Part shown: piece by piece, positions 8,460 through 17,600 of the stretch
Numbering within the stretch: position 1 is the stretch's first letter
Layout: every line of letters begins with the position of its first letter
From: Cafeteria roenbergensis
Lineage: Eukaryota; Sar; Bigyra; Bicosoecida; Cafeteriaceae
DNA: 64,000 nt
Assembly (NCBI GenBank): GCA_008330645.1
Contig: VLTN01000019.1
Location: 372,001-436,000, forward strand
Reading direction: 5' to 3'
The notes under the pieces: generated by a model
Databases searched by the model: none
The model's input: only the letters and a program-made list of their open reading frames with translations
Told to the model about the DNA's origin: nothing
Position numbers and translations under genes: made by a program

Positions 8460-11400
8460 TCACTCGGCCAGCACGGCCTGCAGCGCAACCACCTCCTCGG
8501 GGGAGCACCCGGCCAGGCCATGGGCCTCGAGCAGCTCGCGCGCCGCGAGCGCCTCGGCGCCCTGCGCTCGCCCCCACAGTGCAACAGCCAAGGCAGAGTC
8601 CTCAACAGCGGCGCCTGCCGCGCCTGGCGCTGTGGCGGACGGCCAAGCCTTCCCCACTCGCGCAGCTGCGCCCTCTGCAGCCTCTCGCGCAGGCGCGATG
8701 GGGTCGTGGGCGGCCAGGGCTGGCGCTGCCAGCCGAAGTGCCTGGGCCAGACGGCCCAGCGACTCCGGAAGAGACAGCAGCCGCAGGCACCCCGCAACAC
8801 GCATCACCGGGGCGCTGGGGCTTGTGGCGAGCGGCCCGAGAGCCGCTGCTGCGGCCGAAACCGCCAAGTGCGCGGCCCGCACGGCGCCAGCAGGGCCTTC
8901 GAGGGCTCGATGCACAGCGCCGCCAGCTGCCAGCATTGCCGCCAGCATCACTGCGCGGCGCGCGCAGGCAGCAGGCGGGGGCACGTCTCTCTCCTCCGCC
9001 GCCGCGCTGGCCTCCGCCACTGCCGCAAGCGCCTCCACGGGCGACAGCGCCGACAGCAGCGAGCGCCGCGGTTTCGGCGGCAGCCGACGCAGCGCCTCAG
9101 CGGCATCGCGCAAGTCTGCAGCGGAGACCGCCCCACTGCCGCAAGGGGCGGGAGGGTCGCCCCTTGGGTCGGCGACTGCAGCCGCATCGCCTCCCGAGCC
9201 GGCGCCAGCACTTGGTGCAGAAGCAGCCGGCTTCGGCCGCTGCGGCCGCAGCCGCAAGCGCGCTGCTGCCGCTTCGCTGACCGTGAGCCGGGCGAGCGAG
9301 GCCGCCGCGGTGCCCGCCGCCTCGCCCACTGCCCTCTCCACCGCGTCCGCGCTGGAAACAAGCCTCCTGCACGCGGGCGCGGTCGCGGCAGGGTCTGCCC
9401 CCAGCACCGGCCCCCGGAGCTCTGCTGCTGCAGCACGGCAAGCCCCAGCGATGCAGACGCCGTCCACAAACGCGGTGGGCAGGCGCAAGTGCGGCGGCCT
9501 GCTGGGGACGGCCCGGCAGTCCTCGAACGGGTCCAGCAGCGCCAGCCCGGCGCGGTGAAACACTCCGGCGTCAAGCACCCACGGCTGCGCCCCCGAGCGG
9601 CTGTCGGCTGCGCGCTGCACCGCTGACACTGCCCGTGCCGCATCGGCGCAAAGCATGTCCGCAATGGCTGCAGCGAACTCACGCATCACGCCGGAGCGCG
9701 CGGCGGCGCCGGGCAGCAGCAGCGCCAGCTGGCGCGCCCTTCGAGCGGACAAGGCGCCCGCAGCCGCGGCGCACTGCCGCTCGCACGCAGGCCACAGCGG
9801 CTTTGCGGGTTCCCACAGCACCTTGGCGGCACCCGGCTGGAGCGACTGAAAGGCCCGCCTGGCCGCGCGAACGGCGGAGGACGCCCGCTGCAACTCTGCG
9901 TCGAGCCAGGCCGTCCTGGCCTCCATGTCCGACCAAAGCGGCGTCGCCACGGCTCGGACACACGGCGGGGCAGCCAGCCTCCGCCTCGCAAGCCCGCTCT
10001 GCCAGCCAGCCGCCGCGTCCGCCGACGCCGCGGCGCCCTCGCCTGCGGCTCGACCGCCCGCCACCTCACGCTCCCGCTCCCGGGCCTCGTACGACGCCTC
10101 CTCTGCGTGCGCGCACTGCTCCAGCAGCAGAGGCGGCAACTCGCGCTCCAGAAGCAGCTCGCACTCGCAGGCGAGAGACACGGCCTGTGCCACCACCGCA
10201 GCGCTCAACGTGCCAACGCCAGCGGAGGCGGCGGCTGCGTCGGCGAGCACTCTGCCCGCCCACTCAAGCAGGGTCAGCAGCATGCTCTCGGCTGCCCGCC
10301 GGCAGGCAGCCTCGCTCAGCACGAATCTCGGAGCGCTGCTGCTGCGGCTGCAGAGACTGGCTCGCCGCACACAGCCCACCACGACAGCGCGCAGTGCCCT
10401 GCAGAGCAGGTCCGGCCTGTCGGGCCGAAGCAGGGCCCCGGGGGACTGCGGTGGGGGGGGCAGCCCTTCCCCTTGGGCCAGGGCTTGGGCTGCGCCTGGC
10501 AGGACCGCCCGAGCCTGGGCCGCGCTCGCCGCGTCTGGCGCCGCCTTGCCCCGCGACTCTGCCCCGCGGTCGGCACCGCCCGCTTCGCGGGCTGCCCGCG
10601 TCGCGTCCGCCTCCGCAACGCCGGCAGTGCCAGCAACGTCTTCAGCGTCTGCAACGTCCGCCAGCTCCTCGGTCCGCACCCCCGCCTCTGCAAGCCTAGG
10701 GATGTGCCCGTCGGGCCGCGGACTGGAGCGTTCCTCCTCGCTGCTGGAAGGACTCGCGGGGCCCTCCGCGTCCTCCTCCCAATCGATGACGTCGTCCACC
10801 GCGTCCCAGCCCACCCGCGCGGCCGGAACCGCTGCCGCGCGATCTCCCGCCTCCCTGGCAGCTGCACTGGCCCCGGCCAGTGCCTGGAATGGGCCGCTTG
10901 CCCCCACTGACCGCGATGGCTCGTCCGTGCGACGCTCCTCCTGCTGCGGCCCTGCGGTCGCGCCTGCCTCGGAGGGATCGTCCCAGGACCCCGCGCCGAC
11001 ACCCAGCATCGCCAGGAAGGCCTCCTCGACCACGGGCGCTGCCGCCTGCCGCGCCCACACCCGGCCGTCTTCCTGGGCTGGCTCCAACGGCTCTCCCGAT
11101 GCGCCGTCGAGCGCTGCTGATCCGCCCCCAGCTCTGCCAGCGGCACCTCCGCCGCTCATGGCGCTGGCGCTTCGCAGCGCAGAGGCGGAGGCCGCCGCAG
11201 TGCTAGCGCAGCCCTCCATCGCCTCCAGCGCGCGAAGCAGGCCCAGCGCCGCGCAGGCCGTGCCGCCTGCCAGCTCTGCCTCGGGGAGGCTGGAGCTGGT
11301 CGCGAGCGGCCACCCCGTCTCCTTGAGCGCAGCCGCCGCAGCTGCCGCAGCAGGGCCTCGAGCGAAGCCGGCAACGTCCAAGACCGCGTCTGCCGCGTCG

Positions 11401-11804
11401 CGGATGGCGGCAGAGTCCGACACGTGCATGCTCGACTCGAGCGCGTGTGCCGCCTCGCAAACTCCCTGCGCCGCTGTCTCCAACCGAGAGCCCCCTCCGC
11501 CTGTGGAGGCGGCAGCATGGGCCGCGTGCACTTCGTCTTGCAGCGCCTCTGCGGCGGCTCGCAGCGCGCTGGCTGCCACTGAAATCTCGTTTTCGGAGCC
11601 TGGCGAGTCAGGCGGCAGCGCTGTCCGGGCGGACACAGCTGCGCCAGCCGGAGCGGAGGCCAAGAGCTGGGCCGCGATCGCGCGCGCTTGCGTAGCGGCT
11701 CCTGCGCCACCGCAGTCAGCATTGCAGCCTGCTGCCGGCGGGCGGCGCTCGAGCAGGTAGTCTCGCAGCCCGCCCAACACGGCGGCATCTTGCGCCTCGC
11801 TCAT
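8460..11804 (-). CDS. Unrecognised large Ala-rich protein, 1,114 aa
   Basis: One continuous minus-strand frame from ATG 11804 (MSEAQDAAVLGGLRDYLLER) to TGA 8460. The frame is open 50 codons further upstream, but this ATG precedes the first protein-like segment. The protein is very Ala-rich and helical; an acidic, serine-rich linker (VIDWEEDAEGPASPSSSEE) separates two helical halves. The C-terminal half has amphipathic stretches such as ACECELLLERELPPLLLEQC and DMEARTAWLDAELQRASS. These vaguely recall helical tethering-complex subunits of the RINT1/Tip20 kind, but I do not assign a family. There is no signal peptide or membrane span. Long opposite-strand frames (for example 9925-11760) mirror the GC bias. 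Confidence 0.6.
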   Translation of the reverse strand: MSEAQDAAVLGGLRDYLLERRPPAAGCNADCGGAGAATQARAIAAQLLASAPAGAAVSARTALPPDSPGSENEISVAASALRAAAEALQDEVHAAHAAASTGGGGSRLETAAQGVCEAAHALESSMHVSDSAAIRDAADAVLDVAGFARGPAAAAAAAALKETGWPLATSSSLPEAELAGGTACAALGLLRALEAMEGCASTAAASASALRSASAMSGGGAAGRAGGGSAALDGASGEPLEPAQEDGRVWARQAAAPVVEEAFLAMLGVGAGSWDDPSEAGATAGPQQEERRTDEPSRSVGASGPFQALAGASAAAREAGDRAAAVPAARVGWDAVDDVIDWEEDAEGPASPSSSEEERSSPRPDGHIPRLAEAGVRTEELADVADAEDVAGTAGVAEADATRAAREAGGADRGAESRGKAAPDAASAAQARAVLPGAAQALAQGEGLPPPPQSPGALLRPDRPDLLCRALRAVVVGCVRRASLCSRSSSAPRFVLSEAACRRAAESMLLTLLEWAGRVLADAAAASAGVGTLSAAVVAQAVSLACECELLLERELPPLLLEQCAHAEEASYEAREREREVAGGRAAGEGAAASADAAAGWQSGLARRRLAAPPCVRAVATPLWSDMEARTAWLDAELQRASSAVRAARRAFQSLQPGAAKVLWEPAKPLWPACERQCAAAAGALSARRARQLALLLPGAAARSGVMREFAAAIADMLCADAARAVSAVQRAADSRSGAQPWVLDAGVFHRAGLALLDPFEDCRAVPSRPPHLRLPTAFVDGVCIAGACRAAAAELRGPVLGADPAATAPACRRLVSSADAVERAVGEAAGTAAASLARLTVSEAAAARLRLRPQRPKPAASAPSAGAGSGGDAAAVADPRGDPPAPCGSGAVSAADLRDAAEALRRLPPKPRRSLLSALSPVEALAAVAEASAAAEERDVPPPAACARRAVMLAAMLAAGGAVHRALEGPAGAVRAAHLAVSAAAAALGPLATSPSAPVMRVAGCLRLLSLPESLGRLAQALRLAAPALAAHDPIAPAREAAEGAAARVGKAWPSATAPGAAGAAVEDSALAVALWGRAQGAEALAARELLEAHGLAGCSPEEVVALQAVLAE

Positions 11805-12037
11805 GCACCAGCAGCTCCTCCCCTGTCCCGAGCAGAAGCTGGGCGCCCCGCTCCAGCGCGGCCACACGCCTGCGACCGCGAGCTGGCTCGGCTGGCGCTG
11901 GCTGTGCCACGCGGGACTTGCCAAGGCACGTGTTGGCAGAGCTGTAGGTGCCAAATGCGAATCATGCAGACGCGGCCGAGCTCGCCCGAACGTTCACCCG
12001 GCGAGCAAGGAGAGGCTGCCGTTGGGCCGGCAGACCC
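11805..12037. promoter_or_regulatory. Divergent promoter region, Ala-rich gene / WDR31
   Basis: About 230 bp between opposing start codons. No recognised element. Confidence 0.4.
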
Positions 12038-13501
12038 ATGGGGTGCTGCGCCTCGTCGTCGGGTCCCTCGGAGCCCGCGGGCTTTCGGGGCTACGAAGCG
12101 CATGGATTGCAGCAGCGCCAGCTTCAGCCGGACGAGGAACTTGCCGTTCCCGACCGCAGCAAGGCACTGCCGCGTCTTCCGCGCCCGGCAGACTGGAGGC
12201 CGGTCTCATTAGCAACGTGAGGAGCAGAGCAGCGCGCCCCGGCAGCCGCACAGGCCGGTCTCTCGCAGGGCTGAGCCTCGAACACCATCGTGACGTCCGC
12301 GAGTTGTGCCCTGGCGAGCCACCGCAGCGGCCCCGGGACCACATTCCTCGCGGGCGGGAGCAACGGAACCCTGGCTTGGTACGACGCGGCCACGGCGAGC
12401 CTGCTGGGCGAAGCGAGCCTCGGGGGGCGCTCCGCCTCGAACTGCACGGCCTCGGCGCCTTCGGGCCCGGTGCCCACCTGTGTCGCGTCCAGCCCGGGCA
12501 AGGCCATCACGGTCTGGCGACTCAATGCGCCTGGGGGCGCGTCCGCAGACAGCTCTGATGCCCTTGAGCTCGTGGCTTCGGCCGACGCCGTCAAGGGCGA
12601 GCGAGTGAGCGGCGTGGACATCTCCGCCGACGCGAGGCTGGTGGTCACTGCGTCTAAGGAGACCTTTGTGCGTTTGTGGGACGTGGAACGCGGCATGGCA
12701 CCGTCGGGCAGGGCCTCCGCGTCTCGAAACACTGCCACGTGCGTCAAGCTGTTTCCAGGGTCCACGATCGGCAGGGCTCTCGTTGCGCAAGGGTCCGAGG
12801 ATCTGCGAGTGCGCCTTTGGGACGTGCGATCGCCGTCGGCTGCCGTGGCAACGACCGGGACGATGCACATGTGCACGTGCAGTCTAGCCCTCGCGGGCTA
12901 CGTGTACTTCCCGTTGAGCATCGACATCCACCCGAACGGGCGACACATTCTCACGTCCTCACGGGGCGTGAGCGGTCTGGGTGGTGAGGCGCGAGTTTGG
13001 GACGTCCGGATGCCTTCGGCGCCGCTTGAAGTTGCAGCAGCAGCCGCCGAGGCGACCGAGCTGTTCTCGGCCCCCGTTGTTTCGCCGGCGGCGGTGGACA
13101 GCCCAAGGCTCGGGCCAGGGGTTCAAGTCGCAGTCTACTCCGGTCATGATGCTGACGCGGGAGGGTGCGCCTGGATGCCCCCTGCGGCAGCGCTCGCGAG
13201 CGGCATTCCAGGGTCGTTTGCCACCGCAAGCACAGATTGCACCGTGCGGCTCTGGCAGCCACGCCCGGACTCCGACGGGACTCGCCACGCTGACTCGGAC
13301 GAGTCGGCAGAGTGTATCTTTCGGCACGTCGACTCGGCCTCGCTTGGCTTCACGCAGCTGTGTTGGCTCGGAGACAGCATGGCCAGCAGTGCCGTCGTCA
13401 CGTCGTCCGACGGCTCGCTGCGGGTGCTTGAAGTCAGCCCAGAGGGCAGGCTGGCGATGACGGCGGAGCTGGCTGATGAGCCAGACGAAGCCAGTGAGTG
13501 A
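12038..13501 (+). CDS. WDR31: WDR31-like WD40 protein with acylation N-terminus
   Basis: Two exons, 12038-12216 and 12304-13501 (458 aa); this is the only donor/acceptor pair I found that is both in phase and stop-free. The protein begins MGCCASSSGPSE: Gly2 and Cys3/Cys4 form a textbook myristoylation plus palmitoylation signal. The body has WD repeats in the WDR31 pattern: FLAGGSNGTLAWYD, LVVTASKETFVRLWDVERG, ASASRNTATCVKLF, RVRLWDVRSP, a segment GRHILTSSRGVSGLGGEARV that is diagnostic of the family, then ATASTDCTVRLW. Vertebrate WDR31 is a ciliary regulator that also starts with a MGKQQS-type N-terminus. A role at the flagellar membrane or base is inferred. The intron's CGAG acceptor is unusual here and should be confirmed. 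Confidence 0.83.
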
Positions 13502-14612
13502 ACCAACTCTCGACTGTGCGTGACGAGCTGCACCGGTGCACCTGAATGCGCAGTTGCAAGCGCCTCAAAAGCCCTTTGTTGCCTTTGCGTGATCAACTTC
13601 TGGTGCGTGCTCCAGCTGCCGGTGCGTGCGCTTCTTCTCCCGACCCACGCTTGACACGTTGATATCAAACACGCAACAAAGCCAACCCTCGCAGGCACTA
13701 AGCTCTCGGCGTTTGAGCTCTGTGGCAAAGAGTATTCGATGCAGCTGCTCTCTGACCCAAGAGCACACAGAAAACGTCAAGATTGCGCTCCAGCTTTTTA
13801 ATCTTTGACATGTTCGTTCAAAGCGAGCAACAATCAATTTGCTTTGCGTTGCTTGTGATCATCGCAATTGCGCAGCAGCGGCAGCTTGCCCCAGCGAAAC
13901 TGATCCAACACCGCCCTATCTGGCTTTCATTGTCAGGCACACAAGACTGTCAACGTCCTGACGTGACATGGTGCAATGAAATAAAAACGGAGAAAGAGTT
14001 TTGGATCGGTCCCGTTGCTGACACCTTGCCTTTGGTGGATGCGACTTCGTCGAAAGCATGACCAGGTACGCGAACTGGGCAGAAGGCGTTTTAATTCATT
14101 CGCCAATTGAGCCACGTTGCAAAGGCACGCAACTGCATCACCGCTCGTTGCAGGTGCAGCGTGTATGGCGATCTTGGTTGTTGCCCTGCTTCCTTCCCAG
14201 CAGTGCAAACTGGAGCCAGCACGGCCTGCGTGCTTCCTGCCCACTGCGCGCCGCTGCACCCAGGAGAGCACGCTCGGTGTCGCCGCAGCAGGTGCCATAT
14301 TCGACAGGGCTGTCAGTTGCCGTCGACCGAGCGGTTGGGGCTCTGCCAACGCGCCGAAATGCCGCAAGTCCCGCGCAAAGCGACCCGGATAGCCGCCACA
14401 ACCGCGTTCTATCGAAGGGGTATCGCGCAGGACGACCCCACGCTGCTCCCGGGGCGCCGAGCAGTCCCGGCTGCATCACCCGGACCAGCGCACCGCACTC
14501 GCAGCGACGGCGGTTGAGCAATTGCGCAGACTCCCGCACGCCTAGCCGCGGCTGCGTTCGGCCAGGTGCCAAGCTGTCCGGGCTCGCAAGTGCCACATCT
14601 GCGGCAGTCGTC
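13502..14612. other. AT-richer intergenic island
   Basis: This gap of about 1.1 kb between two plus-strand genes has much lower GC from about 13,560 to 14,110 (for example 24 of 60 bases at 13801-13860), against surroundings near 70% by eye. It includes A-rich stretches and an AATAAA within ATGAAATAAAAACGG near 13,976. Short frames (61-92 codons) occur on both strands, but none resembles a known protein. No tRNA, terminal repeat or transposase remnant was recognised. It contains the 3' end of WDR31 and the promoter of the giant gene. Confidence 0.6.
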
Positions 14613-17600
14613 ATGGCCGAAAGCGGCGCCTCCGGGCGGGGCTTCCAGGACGCCGGCGAGCCTCAGCCTTGGGCTCGAGACGGCAAGCCTGCGCCGCGGC
14701 CCCCCATGTCGGCAAGCCGGGAGGTGGCCACAGCGGCCGACTCGGCGACAAAGCGAGTTCCGTCCAGGCCGGCGACGGCGACGAAGGCCACCGTGGACAG
14801 ACTGGCAACGCCAATCCGCCGCGGCGCCGGCCGAGTTCGGGTTGTGACCGGCACGCAGCCGCTCCCCAGCCCGCGTCCGCCAACAGCGCCCCCGCAAGCA
14901 CACGGCGCGGCGCCCTACCATCGCGTGGGCCCGTCCGGCGGAGTCGCGCGGGACAGCAGGCTCGATATCAGCGCGGAGACAAGGGCAGTCGTGCTGAGCT
15001 GGTCGAAGCGGCGGGCTGAGGGCGACGGCACCGGCAGGGCGCCCGGTTCAGCGCAGGTTGTGAGCACCCCGCTGACCCTGCGGGCGAGGGGAGGCGCGGG
15101 GGCAGGGTCTTCCTCGTCCAAGCCGTCTGCCTGGAGGTCAACGGCGAGGGCAAGCACAGGCCAGCGGCCAGCGAGCGACAGGCGCTTCGGGTCTTTGGCG
15201 GCCCCCTCCACGATCGAGGAGCGGGCGGTCGCCGCAACGCGAGACGCGTCCCTGCTGGGCGAAGCCGCGGTGGGCGCCGCCGGCCCAGGTGCGTTCGCGC
15301 CCAGCAGCATGCCGCGGCGGAACAGCAGACAGCTGCGGCAGGCAGGCCCCGAGGGTGGGTGGGCGGCCGTCGGCCCTACGCGGCCAGCCTCGAGCTCCGC
15401 CGCCGGGCCTGGTGGCCGTGCTGGCAGCGCGGCGGACAGCGGGGCGGCGCGCCGGCTGCCCGTGGGCTCGACGCGAGACACGCGGTTCCCCCTGCAGCTT
15501 GCAGCCCCAGCGCTCGCGGAGCGGCTTCGGCGGGAGGTCTTGTCGGCGCGTAGCCACGCCGATGCGGCTGTGGCCGCAGCCGGCGGGGAGGTGGCGTCGG
15601 CCACGGTGGCCAACCGCATGGGCGTGCCCGGCCGCTGGGCAGAGGCCAGGGCTCTCCAGCGCTTCAGCTCTGCCAGGGGCGCATCGCGCGGTGAAGGGTC
15701 GCTGGCCAGGCCGGCAGGAGGCCGGGCGGGGTTTGTGAGGTGGTCTGTGACGCAGCCGGGGTCGACCTTGACGCTGCTGCGCCAGATGGCGGAGCAGGTG
15801 AGCGACGCGGCCAGGAGGGAGGAGGACGATGTCACGGCTGCCGCAATTCAGGCGATGGGGGCCGGCGCCGGGCAGGAAGATGCGGGGGCCGGGAGGCAGC
15901 GCGGGGTCCGGGATGTGGCCACGACGCTGTCGGCGGTGCTGGAGGCGGGGCCGTCCTCCACTGGTGCAGGGGCGCTCTTGGCGGGCATTGGGCTGGGAAA
16001 GGAGGCGGTGCACGTGCTGGCCGGGGGCGAAATGGTGGACCCGCTGCTGGAGCGATATGAGCGGCGCGGAATGGGCTTGGGCGGGGCGCTGCCCATTGCT
16101 GGACCGGGGTCCAAGGCGGGGAGGATGGGCGGGACAGAGCCGGGGCAGAGCGACGCGGTGGAGGCGTGGGAGGCCATCGCGGCCGCAGCTGCCTCCGGGC
16201 ATGTGGAGCATTTGTACAGGCAGAGCCCCGCTGGGGCAGACGACTTTGCAGAGCAAGGGGGGGCCGTGGGCAGGCGGGCTGGCCCCGCCGGCGTGGAGCG
16301 AAGCGGTGGGGAACTGCGGGCCTGGTTGGCGGAGTGGTTCGCGCACGGCGTGGCCGCAGCTCAGGGCGCCGACGTGGACGGCGAGACTCTCATCGTCGGC
16401 GACACGGCGGGACGGCGCGGGTCGTGGCGCGGGCCTCCGGGCACGCCCGCACCAGAGGCCGCTCAGTCCGTCGCCGCGTCGTCCAGGAGGGGCTCGTCGG
16501 CTGGAAGGCGGGCCGGCGATTCGGGCCCAGACCCCCGCACGGCGCCCAAGCGGTCGGCTGGGCGAGCTGCTGCTGGGTCGGTTGTTCCCGCCGCTGGGTT
16601 CACGTCCGACTCGCTCTTCGTCGAGGTGATGCTCCGCGAGGCCGTTTCCGCCAACGCGGCTGCGGGCGGGCAGCCGTCGGCCTTGCTCGCGGCGCTGGCC
16701 CTCTCGGCGCTGGAGCGGGTGCAGCCCCTGCTCGGGGCGTGGCAGCCGCTCGTGCAGCGCGCACGCGCGTCAATTGCAAATTCGCTCTTCGCCGACCTTG
16801 CGACGGTGGAGCGGCTGTGCAGAGTGGGACCGCGCGGTCTGGGGGCGTCGGGCGCGCTGGCGTTGGGGAGCACCGCAGCGTCGAGCGGCTGGGCGGCCGG
16901 GTCGGTTCAGAGTCCGGTGTCGCCTTCGTCCTCGCTTGGCGTGTCGGGCGCGGACCGCACCGCGTCGCCCCGCCGGCTCGAGGTAGGCCCCGGCCTGTCC
17001 GAGAGCGCGGGGCGGCTTCGAGGGCCGGCCGAGGCAGCCATGTCACGTGCGCTTGCCGGCCCGGCGCGCTGGGGGCTGGCGCCGCTGCGGCCCGAGGGCG
17101 TGTGGTCCATGGGAGCGCTGCAGCCAGCCCCGGGGCTGTCCCCTGGCCTGGTTCCTTTCGCCTCGACGCCCTACTTCGCGGTGGTGCGCGCGCTGCGGGC
17201 CGACGTCGTGGCCCTGGAGACCAGGGCGGCTGCGGTGGCGCTGGACTCGGCCGCGTTGACCGAGGAGCTCGGCCGCCAGCGCGGGGTCTTTTCGACATCT
17301 GTGCGGCGCTGGCAGCGGGGCCTGCTCTCGACAGTCTTCTCCACCTGGCGGGACAACGCCGTGAACAGGAGGCTGAGGCTCAACCGCGCTGCTCGGTTCT
17401 TCAGGCGGCTCCACGCGAACGGTGATGCCACCATGCGGGCCAGCTTCTCGCGGTGGCGGCGGGGCGCTGCGGCTTCGCGGCAGGCGCGCGGGTTCGACTC
17501 CCTGGGCCAGCAGCAGCTCCGGCTGAGCGGGGCCGCGCAGCTTGTGGAGGAGCACCGCTGGCGAATCGCGCAGCGTCGGGCCTCCGACAGGGTGGGCTGG

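Noticed and set aside
9925-11760. 611-codon plus-strand frame opposite the Ala-rich gene
   Set aside because: Ser/Ala/Pro-rich mirror of the longer minus-strand gene, with no family-like segment.
13662-13675. TTGATATCAA palindrome as an operator or attachment site
   Set aside because: Only 10 bp, and expected by chance in AT-richer DNA; no partner site.
13502-14110. A mobile-element or viral remnant as the source of the AT-rich island
   Set aside because: No coding similarity, terminal repeat or target duplication is visible; the possibility is left as a composition observation only.
14058-14612. Extended N-terminus of giant gene 1 from an ATG at 14058
   Set aside because: This part crosses the AT-rich intergenic island and differs in composition from the rest; the ATG at 14613 fits better.
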